From assembly GCA_023653785.1 (NCBI GenBank), contig JAMKCH010012749.1, positions 1 to 64,000 of the forward strand: a DNA stretch of 64,000 nucleotides, given 5' to 3'. The number at the start of each line of letters is the position of its first letter. Within the stretch, counting starts at the first letter, position 1. The notes below the pieces were generated by a model, which was given only the letters and a program-made list of their open reading frames with translations, did not search any database and was not told where the DNA came from. The DNA is from Ophioderma brevispina. Taxonomy: Eukaryota; Echinodermata; Ophiuroidea; Amphilepidida; Ophiodermatidae. The translations under genes and the position numbers were made by a program. Below are positions 18,331-32,165 of this stretch, one piece after another.

Positions 18331-21300
18331 TGAGTACAATACCCCGGAAGTGAGAAAAAATAAAAATAATCCAATTCTATAGCGGAGGTGACCAAAGGCC
18401 AAAGTTGGTCACACGAGGGCACCTCCTTTCATAAAATTAATCGCATTACAAAATAAAACTACAAAAATGTTGCAACCTAAATGTTTAGGTATATCTTATT
18501 ATAACGTAGTGTTAAGAATGAAAGTAAAACACTGCCACAAAATTAAAGTTAGACTAGGTAAATGATGATGCTTAGCTGCTTGCTAAACGCATCATGTTTA
18601 GAACTTAATGTTTGGTGATAATTCGTTCCAGTATTGTGGGGGCCCATGGTTCTTTCCCCTTATCCCTCTTGAGACCAAAACTTGTTTTATAACCATGTCA
18701 AAACTCATCTGTGCTTCTCGTCTTACGAGGTTTCTAAAATTAAATTATAAAAAAAAGACATTTGGAATTTGGTGTGAACAAAATTGACATTAACACCCCA
18801 AGCATCAATTATAATAGGGCCCTTTGGTAGATGAGCAGGGGAAAAATCCTGGTTTAAGATAGTTTGGTGAAGACGCTCGGGACCGCCGGGAAGGGTTCCC
18901 AGACAGTTGTGAAGCCTGAAGGGGTCTAATTGACTAGTTCGAATGAAAAAGATCTTTGGACTTTGTGGCAGCTAGTAATGGGCCTCTGGTATTGTTGCAA
19001 AGGGGGCCCGTGGGTCGTATCAACAGGGACCAAGATGGTGGCAATGTTTACTACTGCAACCAGGTTACTAGTCTGATAAGGTCCGCACGGAAACCCAACA
19101 AACCCTAACTTGGTATCCCCATCCCCCGCCAACACCGCGCAAGCCGAGAAGCCGCGAAATTCTAGTTTTTTTCTTCATATTGACTAGAATCTCAAGAAAA
19201 GGTTATTTATTTCCAACATTTCAGTTGATTCCGATGGTACGTTTTTGGAGCGAATGTCGATTACCTATATACCTGTTAAGTAAATGCCGTACTGAGAGAA
19301 AATAAAAAAATTTACGATTCTTTCCTAGTGGTCGAATCGCAACGCATTTAGTGTAATACATATACTTAGGAAAATGGTTGAACACTAAATATCATATATT
19401 TTTACATAAGGGGCACGAGGCTCTGGATCACGAATTGCCCCTTAATACCAAGGGACAAAGGTAAAAGAACGATTCCTCAAGAGATGTAAAACAATGTTGA
19501 GATTGAATGAAGCGGTAGGTACAGAAGGCATGTGCTCAAGTCCTTGCCCAAGGAACTCTTCAAGCCTGTTGGGAATCATTATATTTTCGCTGTACACCTC
19601 TCTGAAGAGCCGAGCCTGCTTCGAATAAATCGATTTTTGATTCCAACATAATTGAATATTTATTAGCGATTTGATATTTCGAGGTACAGTAAATTGTGAG
19701 CAAAAGCTATTTTAGTGAACAAGGGTGAAGGATAAACCGGTTCCCTTAACGGTTGAAAAAAATCACGTTGCAGGAGAATTCGAAACCCCGTGACTTTCTG
19801 AATACTAGAACCCTCTCATACCCACTATACAACGACGACTGGCGAACACATTGCTTTATTTTAAATCCATAGGTCGTAGGTTCGCTGGATGTTCATCGCA
19901 ATTTCGAACGGAAGTGCATCCGACCTGTGCAATATTATTTTTAATCAGATTGGCTGCTTTAGCTATGAAACACGCATGGCAAGGCAAATTGGTTTAAATC
20001 AAAACTTCGTCAACGCCAGTTCAAGCAGACTGGCTTTTTTAGTCTTTTAAGCAAATGTAAAAAGATCGATACAACCTGATGTGAAAAACTGTATCGATGT
20101 TAATATCCCTGTTGAGATTTTTTCGCTTACGTTGTTGCCTATTCAAACCCCGGCGTTTTGTCTCTGGTCTATAAAAACTCTGTGGAAACGATATTAAATT
20201 AACTTAATGTTACACAGTCACACAGCTAATACGGGATTGGTTCTTTTTTTGAGAGTTGGATGTCAGAGGGAATCAACTCCGTGTGTGGTTTTTCTTCCCG
20301 TGTCGTTCCGCCCGGCCCACATCACATCGTAGTTTTAACCAACACGTTTCCGAGAAAATAGAAAATTCAAAATATACCGCGACATTTCATGTATATATGG
20401 TCGATTTTCATCAAAACAGAGAATGGAGTAATAATAAAAAAAATAAAAAATTTTTTGTGTTAAAAAAAAGCAACTAAAGTTTTGATGATTTTGTCTCTTT
20501 GGGGACATCAAATAATGAAAAAAATCATGTGACAATTTTTTCTGAAGAGGGTAAGTGGGAATCCAAATGGTCCCCGCCAAATTCACCTTTAGCTGGCCCA
20601 ACATTATATTAAATAAACCAGACTATAAGAAATGTATCCAAATTGGAATTTTAAATGATGAAATAATTTGCTTTCATATACATAAACATTTTTTTTTTTT
20701 TTTTTAATTTTTTAGTTTTTTGAAAAAAACAATATGGCTGCCATATTACCAGGTATTTCAGAACAGCTGTAATTGAAGCAAATATGTTCGACTATCATAT
20801 GCAATGGTTATAACATGTATTGTTGGGACTTTGAACGACATATACTATTTTCATACATGGCAATCGTATTTGAAATACATTTTCCTTTTCCATCTTCATA
20901 ATAATTGCACATCCAAGATTGTGTCCGCCTCAAATTCGGCCTTCTTTCATTGCGCACATGCAGTCCTAAAATATAATTAATGTTAAACTTAAACTGTTAA
21001 TGTGCATCATCTCTCCCCATCTCTCCCCTACATCTATTTATTTATAACAATAGGCACTAAAGTGTTTTACTTTATAGCTAAACCCCTTTTTAGTGATTCA
21101 AAAGTCCTTTGTTTAGAGGCTTTGAGTCATCAACAAATCAATAATAAATCAGTTAATATGTTTCTTTCTCTGACTAGTATCATTAAGTAGCTCACACAGT
21201 CCAACTACTTTAAGTTTAATTTTAAAAAGTAAGCATATTTTGAGTCTTGAACTTGGTAACAACAAAATTAGACACCTTAAAATCGAAACACATGACGATG

Positions 21301-23023
21301 ACTCATATCTAACATCAGAAACAACTGACCATTTATTTAATTGCTAATCAAGAATATAGATAGCTATCGCCATAACCTTCCAATTATACATTGTAAATTT
21401 ATAATCAACACACCCTGCCAGGAATTGAATCAGCCCCTTTCCTTTGACCCCAGCATCTCATCTCTTGGTCAATAATTAATATCACCATAGTTGTCCTATT
21501 TTGACAATGTTCTTAAATAAACATGAGTGACTGAATCATGGTAAATTTGAAATTTGGTCAAAACCCCAAGCCCATTAGTTGTCATCATTTGTTCAACATC
21601 TGCATTACATTGGTGACATTCATTTGATGGCAGCCACAAGATTTCAGTGCAGGGGGGCGTGTAGTGTGTTAACAAGTAAATTGATGGATGGAATGGGTGG
21701 TAATGTTATTGTAAAGGTGGTTAGATGGTTGTGAGAATGCTAACGATAAGGATTAGATAAAAAGTTGACGATCGTTTTAGAAAGGGGTTCATAGGTAGTG
21801 GAGTCACTTGGTGGCGTGCTAAGCACTTGTTGACGCGACAATGCATTTCCTTGCATCCACATTTTAACTAGTTTGATTATGGCTCGTGGTGCTGGAAACA
21901 TTTCAAATCTAAAGATGGAAGTACAACATACACTCACAGAAATGCCATGGAAAGTAAGGACGAAATGCCTATGGATGGAATAAACAATTGAACGAAAGAA
22001 TGTCATCTAATTGTAAATGAAATTCTCGAGTGTCATACTATAAGCCTGTCTTGGGTAACAAAAAAGGAACCACAAGCTGATCAAAAAGGGAAACAACAAC
22101 ATGAGTTCCCTCAAGACAAAGGAATGCCTCACCGGACTAAAAAGATGTATACGAGGACGAACATGTTGGGCTACCTTTACGGGGATGGTGCGAAACAGGC
22201 ATTGTTGAACTGGGAGTGTCCCTGTCATACAGTTGACAACCTCCTGGAAGAAATGTGTTTAATGTCCTTGACCCAGAGTGCTTTCTTTCCACTCAACGCA
22301 ATCCATGATCAACTCCCTCAACCCTGCCAATCTGAAGCGGTGGGGCAAGACCATCTTGGACGCTCTTCTGCCCATTTTGTCATCAGCGGATTTGTACATT
22401 GTTCCACCAGCCTCAATGGTTGTTAGCTACTCTTTACAATGGAGATACAACCGGCGCCATGACCAAACATGAAAGTAACTATACAGCTAGAGGTCTGGCA
22501 CCGTAGACGTCGTAGAGGATGCAAATCAGGACAAAAAAAAACAATCGTACCCTGAGCATCTTAACTCCTTCCTATAAATAGCCTTTCGCACCGCTGATGT
22601 ACACTAATCGAAAATCCAGTGTTTACCGATGACCTAAACAAACCAACCAACATTCTGATAAGGCAATGATGATGTTCCTGAGATGGGAACCAAACAAATA
22701 AGTTTATCCCCTTCCAGAAAATCACTGAGACCGCTAAGAGACCCAGATCTCTCCCATCTTCTACTAAAACAAAAAAAAAACAAAGACAAGTGATCATCAA
22801 GAGCTGGCGGTCCCTATGGAGGAGAGAAACCTCATAAATGTAATATGCATAAAGAAGGTGTCAAATACGCAAGATCTGTAGCTGCCTACTGTGAAAGCAG
22901 TGGGTTGTATTATACTTCCATAACTTAGGAAGGCAGAGTTTTCTTCTCCATCATCAGTCCACCAATTGCATCAAATCATCCAAAATTGCACTCCGGTCGG
23001 ATCTATGGGTCATCTGGCTCAGA
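18331..23023. other. Intron sequence, no supported gene
   Basis: About 4.7 kb, AT-rich to 22000 and more balanced after. The 22120-22475 plus strand has two overlapping open frames (100 and 64 codons) with protein-like composition, for example NPANLKRWGKTILDALLPIL, but nothing I can name. No structural RNA or clear terminal repeats seen. Confidence 0.4.
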
Positions 23024-23284
23024 GTAGCCCGGCCCGGGCCAGGATTTTTTTTTGGGGTTGCTGATTTTTTCCAAAAGCCTCTTGTTCCAAAAGGTGGACT
23101 TTTTCACAATAGAGGGGGTGTAATTTGGCCAAGTGGGACCTTATTTGCCAATAGTGCCCTTTTGACCAAAAAACACCTAAAAAAAAACACCCTAAAAAAA
23201 AAACCCCCTATTTTTTTGGGTAATTTTGGAGATTTGAGGGGTCCATCGCACCCCCGGCACCTCCCCTGGCTACGGCCCTGGCAG
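23024..23284. repeat. Short inverted-ended repeat, family A copy 3
   Basis: Left end AGCCCGGCCCGGGCCAGGAT, right end CCTGGCTACGGCCCTGG. The interior carries AAAAGGTGGACTTTTT and GTGGGACCTTATTTG blocks like copies 1 and 2, and the right shoulder is GGTCCATCGCACCCCCGG. Confidence 0.55.
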
Positions 23285-24369
23285 TAGCTCAAAGGCCGTC
23301 ATACCAGATTGTGCTACAAAGCAACTCCAGCAATATGCTCTGTGGGAAGTGGAATGGTTTTAGCAGCGCTCACAAACCGTTTTTCAACCTCCAAGCTGGT
23401 CCACAACCCAGAGACCCTCAGACCACACCAATCTAGACAAAGAGATACTGCATAACTAGGCTGCGAAGGTGACAGCGCTGGTGTTTCCACCAATGAAACA
23501 ATTCCTCCGAACAAAGTGGGCATCAGTGGTGTCCACCATACTCAATCTGGTGAAGAGACCCTTTCGACTAGTGTGATGATGGCCCTCGCAGGGCAATGTA
23601 GTGGCACTTAAATAATGGGGAACTGTGATATTACGTCAGTTGGGGGAAGAATTTCTCCTCGCTTGACGATTGGAGTACAAAAACCATCGTAGCTCCTCGA
23701 CCCTAGTGTGCGCTTGTACATAAGCATACGAAACTTTGCAACTTAGAAAACTCTCCTGAAAGAAGGTTCTTCCCCTGCCAATGCATTTAAGGATATTTCA
23801 TTACAGGACTTGAAAATATCTTAAAAACAAAACCCGTCCTTGGTCCCTGCCACAAATTTTCCTCCACTCATATCTGAGCCGGTAAAGAAGGCAGGAAAAC
23901 CAAGAAGAAGTTCCACAACCACAGGTAAGTGTCCCCCTGATCTGCTTCTCCTTCCAGGTAGTCCCACTTTGCAAGGAAACCTCAAGATCGTCCAATTCTG
24001 GTTCTCAATCTGTTTGAGGAACCAAATCGCCTTCAGCCCATGAGGAGTGCAGCTCCAGGTGGAGATGCTCCCAGGTTACCAATACCAATAGATGTTACTT
24101 GTTGATCGCAGGTCTTTCTTTCTTTCCACAGTCGAACTCTCTTAAAGAAGCAGCTCCTTAGCGACTGTTTCAAGAGGCTGGACTTTGCTTAAAACCCAAG
24201 AAAACCCCCCCCTCTGGATTTAAGGCAGATGGCAGCAGGTACTCTTTCCAGACATAAGACGCATTAAAGTACAGCAAGGTACTGCCTCTGTTCGTGGTTC
24301 CTCTATTTCATATGTGCCTCATTCATCAGTTGGCTCATATTTCTATCTTTCTAGGTGTTCTTTCTTGTT
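23285..24369. other. Intron sequence, nothing recognised
   Basis: Balanced composition (more GC than the surroundings) with no long frame. The change in composition suggests an old repeat, but no ends could be found. Confidence 0.4.
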
Positions 24370-24830
24370 TGCAGGCAACTTGGCATTTGGGGCTTGTCCT
24401 ATTATCTTTCTGCACTATTGGGTTTATCTTGCTGCATAATTGTTCTTGATAGCTTGCTTGCTTCCTATTTTCTGTTCTATGTGGTTGCTTTATTTGGCTA
24501 GTTATTGTTCTTGTTACCTGACTTGCTTCTAGTTCTTTGCTCCTATTTGCATTTGCTCTAAGTTCCTTCTTGTCTGTGGTTGCTTGGCTTTAGGCTTGTC
24601 TTTTTATTCAACAAAACATGCTACAACTATTTGTTACCTTGCTGCACATTGTTCTTGTTATCTTGCTTTGCTTCCATAGTTCTGTTTCTAGTTTGGGGTC
24701 CTTATTTCTAAGTTCTTTCTAGTTGTGAGAGTGCTTTGACTCTTGGGGAATCTCTCTCCATATCTTTGTGCACATTGCTTTAATCTTGCCTGCTGAGTTT
24801 GCTTGCTCTTTGTCCTTCTTTACTACTTGG
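24370..24830 (+). repeat. Diverged T/G/C-rich tandem repeat
   Basis: The plus strand repeats the theme ATTGTTCTTGTTAYCTTGCT, TTGCTTCY, then AGTTCTTTCT and GGTTGCTTGGC at about 24420-24490, 24500-24595 and 24645-24740. Unit length is roughly 100-150 bases. The strand is depleted in A. Confidence 0.5.
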
Positions 24831-27800
24831 CCTTCCAGAGGCATTAAAACACACAAAGAGCAAAGAGATATAAAGATTTTTGTTAGAAACGTTCTACAAA
24901 AATCAAATTGTTTCATGTCAAGTGTCCTGTCAGCCTTGTTTTAATGGTATACTCTAACACTTCATGATTTTGCCAGTTTACCAAGTCAATCAATCAATTT
25001 TATTTGAAAGTTACTCACAGCAGTACCCGACAATAATTATGCAAGAGAAAATTCAATATGAAAAAGTAATGTCCACACGCAAATATTAAGTAGCAGACAA
25101 TGGTACATTCATCACCTACATATTTAACTATAAAAGGGGATGTGGCCATTTTTGAACTAATGGCAGCCATTTGAACCGAAATAGCTGAAAACGCAGAATA
25201 CATTCCAGTTTGCTTTATGATGTAGTCTAGCTCCGTTGGGTAGGTTTAAACAATTTGTGCAAATATGGCATTTTAACCCATATTAACGCGACATAATGCA
25301 TAAAAATATTTTTGAAAGTTGAAAAATTTGGACCCTTACTGAAATCACTTCCACAAGTTGAAAACAATTTGAATGTTACATTCGTAAAAACAGTAAAACC
25401 ATGAAGTTCCAGAGGGGAGGTGGGCAGTTCGTGGCAATTTCTGGAAAAAAGGATGCTGACAACTGCAGCCTTTATACCAACCTAAAAGCATTCTGTCATC
25501 TCTCACAGACCATTGCTATTGTATAATGGGCTAATCCCCTGCTATCCACTTTCACTTGCCAGATCAAATCTTACTAACTCCTAAATTACAATGCCTGAAT
25601 CCTGTTCTGAATGTTTTTGAATTGTGGGTCACAAACATCTGATATCACTGTACATTTCCCTGAAATTCTGTCAGGGTGTCGACACCTTGGTTTTCTGTTC
25701 CGGAAATTGCCACTGATGCCACCTTCCCCTCTGGAACCTTCCCTGTTTTTTAACTGTTTTTAACAGATATAAACTCCAAATTGTTTTCAACCTTGTTGAC
25801 GGATTTCATTAATGGTCCTTTTCATTCTTCTAAATATTTTTTTTATGGCCGTATGGTCGCTTTAAAAAAACATGGAAACGGTAATGCCGGGGCCATTTTG
25901 TGCTAAATGGCACCATGTTTAAAGGTGATATAGCTGGAAAAACATAAAATACATTCCCAGTTGCCCTAAAACTGGCATATTTTTCTTATGATCATGAATA
26001 AATGTATTTCTAGTAGTAACATGCCACAAGCCAATATAATGAATGCCTGTTGCTGAATGTCCATCCACGGGCGGCCATCTTTGGATTGAAGGTCTAAACT
26101 GTCGAGAAAAAAATGGCAACATGTTTCATTGAATCATCACCCTTCAAAGTAATAAAAGCACTTGAGAATCGCTTTTAACACAAAAATTGAACGAACGTCA
26201 TTTTTTGGTCGACATAATGGCTGTGTACTAATAAAGAGAAATATTCTAGACTTTACTGTTTTGACGAAAAATTTTAAAGTCCATGAAACCAGAAATGCAA
26301 TTAAAAAAATTAAAAACTACATTCTGTTAAAGGGCAACCAGAGAACTAAGATTCGTTAAGTTACGCAATTCCTCGAGGGCGAAGCCCGAGTGGATTCGTA
26401 ACCGTTGATCTTCCTCATCCTTGGATTAGCCCGACAATGCAAGAAATCGAAAAATGTGGAATATGCGTCTTTTTAAATAGATCAGTTCTACGGTTGTGCC
26501 AAATTCCATATAACTCTGCTTTACAACGCACCAAACCCTCTGCATTTACAAAATCCAATAGAGTGAAAAAATGAAGTGTTTGAGAAAAATTGTCATACCA
26601 TCTCCCGCCAATAGAATACAGCGACGGCGTTTCTAAATTTGCACTAAACAGCTGAATTGTGGTTTAACACTAGTACAGAATAAACAACGATCATAATGTC
26701 TTTGATGTTTTGATGTTTTTGAGGTCAAACTGTATTGATATGGTTACACAATGCACGCTTAAACTATGGGACTATCACCCCCGGGAACAGCTCTTTTTTT
26801 TTTTATTTCAAGTAGGAATTTTGATACGCACGTGTTTTAAGCAAATTATAGAACGGATAAAGTGTATTGCCTTGTCTTTAATATACAAATTGCAAGCCAA
26901 CCACTTGCAGGTTATGTTCGCTATCAATGCCAGTAACAACAATACCAAAATGTGAAGTTTTGATGATTTTTTCTTAGGTTCGGATAAGCAAATCCCTGCT
27001 TATTCCCTGTAACAACAATTATATTTGAGGGATCATAACTTTTCAAACAGAGCGAGAGAGTGGAATAATTACACCAGATATTCTGGCGTCATTGTCGGCT
27101 TCAGCAAATACTATTCAACGGGGGGGGCGATTGTCGGAAACGAGTTTTCGACCTTCAATTCCAGTGGGTGATGTGATATCTGCATTAAGAAACCACTTAA
27201 TATTAAGATCGTTTATTATATACAATTACTTAAGGTGTTTCTATAAACACTCAAAAGTTGAAAATGTGTTGATTTTTCCGACCCTTTTTCTTCAAAAATT
27301 CACAAAATGTAAACGTGATACACAATCCTAAACATACGGTTTAACGGTCTACACATAGATTCAGACGTCTATCAATCAACAAAACTGTTATACCTGAATA
27401 CCCCTGGGGATGTCTCCAGTCGCGCTTTCACCAGGCCCTGCGGACGGTTGGCGATACGAAGATCTCGTAGGCTGTCGAAGGTTCCAGACTGCTATTTTAT
27501 ATGAATAAGGGTGAGAGGGATTGGAAGTGTCCAGAAAGGAATTTACGAGTTTTTCTTTTGAAGCTTCGAAGTTTTATCATATGGCTTGGTGATTGCTTTG
27601 TAATCAATCGGAATAAATAAAGTTATCGACAGGCAATACAATTGAAGTAAATGTACACATATGAACAGATTACTAAATGAAAATGATTAAAACAGGAATA
27701 CCCAAGTTGTTGAATATCAATCAGTCAAAGTGAGTAAATAGTTTTTACAGGGCCTGGGAAAGAAAATTTTGCTCAACTTTGATCATTAACTATAATTTTA

Positions 27801-29429
27801 TTCACACCAAAAATGGTGGTATTCATTATCTCAACGCTTGATCAGATATGTTTTAATTGTAGCAAGCTTGTGTCTATAATTTATACACAAACTATGTAAA
27901 TTTCGAGTTTACTGTTTGATCAGGGTTCAACTTATCACATATAAAAAATAGGTGGGAGCGGACCTGCATACGTGGAATCTTACGCAATTCTAATGACGGC
28001 AAACGTTAGTAATCAAATAGATGATATGGATCATTTTTAAATGTAAAATACAATGCATCATTGACTGAATTTGAAAAATACATAATTCAATTTTTTGCTG
28101 GAACACTGAACAAAGAATTACGCATTACTAACATACATGATGGAACTAGCTGCGTTCTCTCATTTACAAATCAAATCAATTTATAATGATACAAAAGGAA
28201 AAAATCCAATCACAACATTATTATGCAGGAAATCAAAAAGTGTTATGATTTATGACCAATCTTCGAAGAAACCAAGAGTAGAATTCCAGTACAAGGAATT
28301 GCGCAGATACCAGATTATTGGAATATATAACTTAACATGACTACAATGCAACAACCAAGAGTAGAGTTTTAGTTCAATAAATTGCGAGATACCATGATTT
28401 ATTGGAATAAAACTTAACATGCTAAAAGGCAAAAACAACGAATGTGTGAAGCATTAATATCAATATATTACACTCTAAAAATAGCTCAAAATGTGTGGAA
28501 GTGGGTGGGGGTGGTGGTTTTTTATGAAAAACAAATTGTTTGAAAAAAATACGATTATGCCAAGTCTTTGGCAGTGGCTTCTTGAAATGGTTCTCGTAGG
28601 GCAAACACAGTCCAAGATCACTGACTCAAGGAAATATAAATTAAAAGTGATCCTAATACACAACAAAACAAAGATGTATCACATAGTAGATATTTGCACT
28701 TAAGCCATCTTGAATTCACATCAAGATTATATTTGCAAAATATCCAGTCGATAGGGGAATATATCTACATTGTCTGGTGTTTTTAAATCCGTCCCTGTTA
28801 GACATATCAAGTAGTATTTTGATCATGACTGGCAGGTCACGTTTTGTTTATTCAGCCAACGGACAACAAATCGGTAAAACAACAATACTGCAAAAAATTC
28901 CTCTTTGGGGTATATATTTTAACTTAAGAAAATAGCTTATTGTCAAATCCTGGTTGGCTGGTATACGCAACAAAATACGGCACTGGATTTGACTCACATG
29001 TACAGATAAATATTCCCATTCCGAAATAATGGCTGACTCCATTCGATGGTAACGCTGGATTCCTCAACAATAGATATTGTTACTCCTTCCGGTGGTCCTG
29101 GAAAATGTTACACAGAATAGATAGAATGTGTGTATTTTGGTAGGTTCGGTAGTGTGATGTTGTGTGCGTGCCGTGTGTGTATGTGTGTGTGGGTGTGTTA
29201 TTTAGATGATAAAGGCAAGCTATAAATATACAGAGAGCGAAAGACAAGATTGAGATTAAAACAGCGAGACAGAAAGGTAACATGGCAGCATTTGCCATAT
29301 CTTAAGCAATTTAAAAGAACCTCTCTTAAATAATGTAGTTTATTTCTACTTTCTACAATAAATAACAAAAATGCAGGCCTAACTTGACTCCAGTTACGGT
29401 ACACACAGACTGACATAGTCTAAATACGC
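24831..29429. other. Intron sequence, no supported gene
   Basis: About 4.6 kb of AT-rich sequence. An imperfect hairpin around GAGGGCGAAGCCCGAG lies at 26353-26403. A (TG)n stretch is listed separately. No coding pattern or transposon ends were recognised. Confidence 0.5.
29155..29199 (+). repeat. (TG)n microsatellite
   Basis: Interrupted TG dinucleotide run with GTGC and GGGTG variants. Confidence 0.75.
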
Positions 29430-29899
29430 GCAATAATGCACAAAGGATCTGAATTGTATATAAAAACAACCAACTTTAGGTTTACTTGCATGCTACCTCC
29501 CCCAACTCAAGCAACAGCCGCTAGCCGTCAGGTGAAACGAGATGCAAGTACACAGCCTCTCCGTAAGAATCCTGCATGGCCTCCTTGTGGCCATTCACGA
29601 AAACTGGGCATCTTGCGACTCCAAGCTAACATGTAGGGGATCTCGGAGCAACAAGCGGCCCAAGAGGTGCAGTGCTCATGACCCTCGGCAAGTGGACACC
29701 GTCTGATGCTTACCAACACTTGTCCCAGTTATGGGTTAAATAGCTGAGGCATGGCGTGATACCGATTATGGCTAAAGGGTGATGAACGTTAATTCACTTT
29801 TCGGACACCAGTGGTCAACAACCGGAGTCCCGAGACCTGTGCGCCTTAAAGATTCTGGTTGGAGACAGAAGTTCTTTAGCATGAAGAGCGAAAATAGAT

Positions 29900-32165
29900 T
29901 TTTCATAGAATTGCCATTCTATCGTCACTGGATATAAATCTGCAGAGAGAGACTGCATTCACCCTCCACAAAAGGTAAAGACCACAGAGCGTTTGCTGCA
30001 TTTCTTCCTCAGCAAATGACCTCAAATAACCACAATGCTACAAGCAATCAAAGGACATGTGAATCTCAGACGGTAATACCAGAAACAAAATAGACTACAT
30101 CCTGATAAACCAAAAAAAGCATTTGACAAACTGCAGAAGTTCCCAAGTGCAGACATAGGCTCAGACCATCAAAATAGATTGGCCAACATCACATAGAACA
30201 ATCAAGTGAAAAATTCACAGCTTTAAAGCCAAACAGCTTTGATACAGATAAGCTTAAAAGATCTAGCTATAAGAGAAAAACTACCCAAATTGCAATTGGC
30301 GGGGATTTGAAGCCCTCATGGGACTCAAGGACACAGATCTTGACGTTGAGCTCCTGGGGAGGAAACAAAGAAGGCCTTCCAATCAAACATCAAAAGGGAT
30401 ATCTGGGATTTCAAATAACCACAGGCACCAAAAACCTTGATTCAGAGGAAGTGCTCACACTGGGGAAGAAGAAGTAAAGTCAAACAAAAGAGACTAACAG
30501 ATCCTCCCAAAAACCCAAAAATACCCAAACTGTCTTACACAGGGAAATCAAACGAAAATCAGCAAGATGCAACACGAGTGCCTAAGAAAAATATGCCTTG
30601 AAGTTGAGGATTCCAAACAGCACAAATTAAACAAAAGACGTCTTCTTTGCAATCCATAAGATTAACTATGAAGACAAAGATCAGTGCTCCTAAGAGCAAA
30701 ACAGGCGACACCCTAATGGAGGAAGAAAAGATCAAAGACGGATAGAAAGAAAACTACCAAGGAACTGTACAACGTCCAGTACCCAGTAAATGAGACCATC
30801 CTCCCAGAACGGGTCATAACGGAGGATCAGGACGAGCCATCAATACTGAGAGATGAAGTAGCCCAGGCTGTCAACCAATTGAAAGACGGGAAGTCCCCAG
30901 GATACGAGCAAGTAACCGGAGAGGAATTGAAAGCAGCTTGCGAAATGGGGGTTGATGTTCTGGGGCAGGGCAATAATAGTCCCCATTTTCAAGAAAAAAA
31001 TGATAAGTTTGACTGTTCTAACTACAGGGGCATAAGTCTTCTCTCTCACGCATGCAAAAATAATGACTATTATCCTACGCTCCCGCATCGAAAAGAGATC
31101 GGATGAAATCATCGCTGAAGCGCAAGCAGGATTCAGAGCCAAAAGAAGCACAATTGACCAAATATTCTCCTTGAGACAAATCTTAGAAAAATACAAAGAC
31201 GTTAACACCAATCTATACAATTGCTACATAGACATCCAGAAAGCATTCGAGACCGTCTGGCAGGAAGGTGTCTGGAGATCCATGGACTATTTGGGTTTCC
31301 CAAAGAAAATCATCAACCTGTTCCAAGCACTCTACGCAGTATCCAAAAGCAGTGTGAGAGTCAACGACACCTTGACAGACTGGTTTATCACCCTCGTGGG
31401 AGTTAGACAGGGGTGCATTATATCACCCCAGCTCTTTAACATCTTGCTAGAGATGGTCATGCTCCAGGCATTGGAAGATGTAGAAATAGGAGCATCTATT
31501 CATGGTCACATCATCAACAACCTCCGCTTCGCAGATGACATTGCACTCATAGCCGATTCCAGTCTACCTGGGTGGAGTCATAAGTGACATCTTAAGGAGA
31601 CATTAAACGTAGAATTGGCCTGGGATGGGAGTAATGCAAAAAACCCATAACATCTGGGGAGCTACAGATATCAGCCTGAACACCAAACTGGAGCTGAACA
31701 GGATTCTGATCCTCTCCGTCGCCACCTACGGATCCGAAACTTGGACTCTCAAGAAAAACGACACCAATCGTTTGAGGGTCTTTGAGATGTCCTGCCTCCG
31801 AAGGATATTAGGCGTGTCCAGAAAGGATAGAATCAGAAATGAGATTATTAAATCAAGAGCAGGTATCAAGTTGAACTTAGTGACGATCATAGGAAAAAAG
31901 AGACTATCCTACTTTGGGCATATCAAAAGAATGCCTAACTCCAGATACCCAAAGATCACACTGGAATGTTCGGTAGATGGTAACAGACATCGCGGACGAC
32001 CACCTCTCCGTTGGATCGTAACCATCCAAGCTGACTGCAGTGCCAGAGGAGTCAATTCAACAACAGAAGCAGACAGATTGGCGCAAGACCGAGAGATCTG
32101 GAGGGAAATTATTATGCAGCAGCTATCTGTGGGAACCACCTGAGAGGAAGGCCTACGTGAGAGGG
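29900..32165 (+). mobile_element. LINE retrotransposon remnant (endonuclease end, RT, C-terminal domain)
   Basis: A plus-strand non-LTR element. At 30070-30190, broken frames give SDGNTRNKIDYILINQKK ... GSDHQ, the tail of an APE-type endonuclease (IDYI ... SDH). 30300-30830 is decayed linker. 30840-31587 is reverse transcriptase and 31625-32143 the C-terminal domain (see next entry). The end near 32165 is approximate: sequence after GGGAACCACCTGA is an A/G-rich tail GAGAGGGTAGGTAAGTAAGC. The start may reach back to about 29500 but cannot be fixed. The style resembles RTE or related clades; I did not resolve the clade. Confidence 0.75.
30840..32143 (+). pseudogene. LINE reverse transcriptase with a frameshift and an internal deletion
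   Basis: This would copy LINE RNA into DNA at the target nick. Motifs in order: LKDGKSPGYEQVTGEELK (RT motif 0/1), FDCSNYRGISLLSHACK (motif 2), QAGFRAKRSTIDQIF (motif 2a), YIDIQKAFETVW (motif A with its catalytic Asp), GVRQGCIISPQLFNILLE (motif B) and LRFADDIALIADS (motif C, FADD box). One extra A in an A run near 31052-31060 shifts the frame between motifs 2 and 2a. Just after the FADD box, sequence jumps to YLGGVIS (31567-31590), so much of the thumb is deleted and the frame changes again. The C-terminal block then reads VATYGSETWTLKK, FEMSCLRRILGVS, SYFGHIKRMP and GRPPLRW. All RT catalytic residues survive, but the whole cannot give one protein. Confidence 0.85.

Noticed and set aside
17986..18402. 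Long open frames on both strands (up to 138 codons)
   Set aside because: They follow from the C/T-only composition; translations are Gly/Glu/Arg or Pro/Ser low-complexity sequence.
22124..22472. Overlapping open frames with protein-like composition
   Set aside because: No family recognised and no flanking signals; could be an old retroelement scrap.
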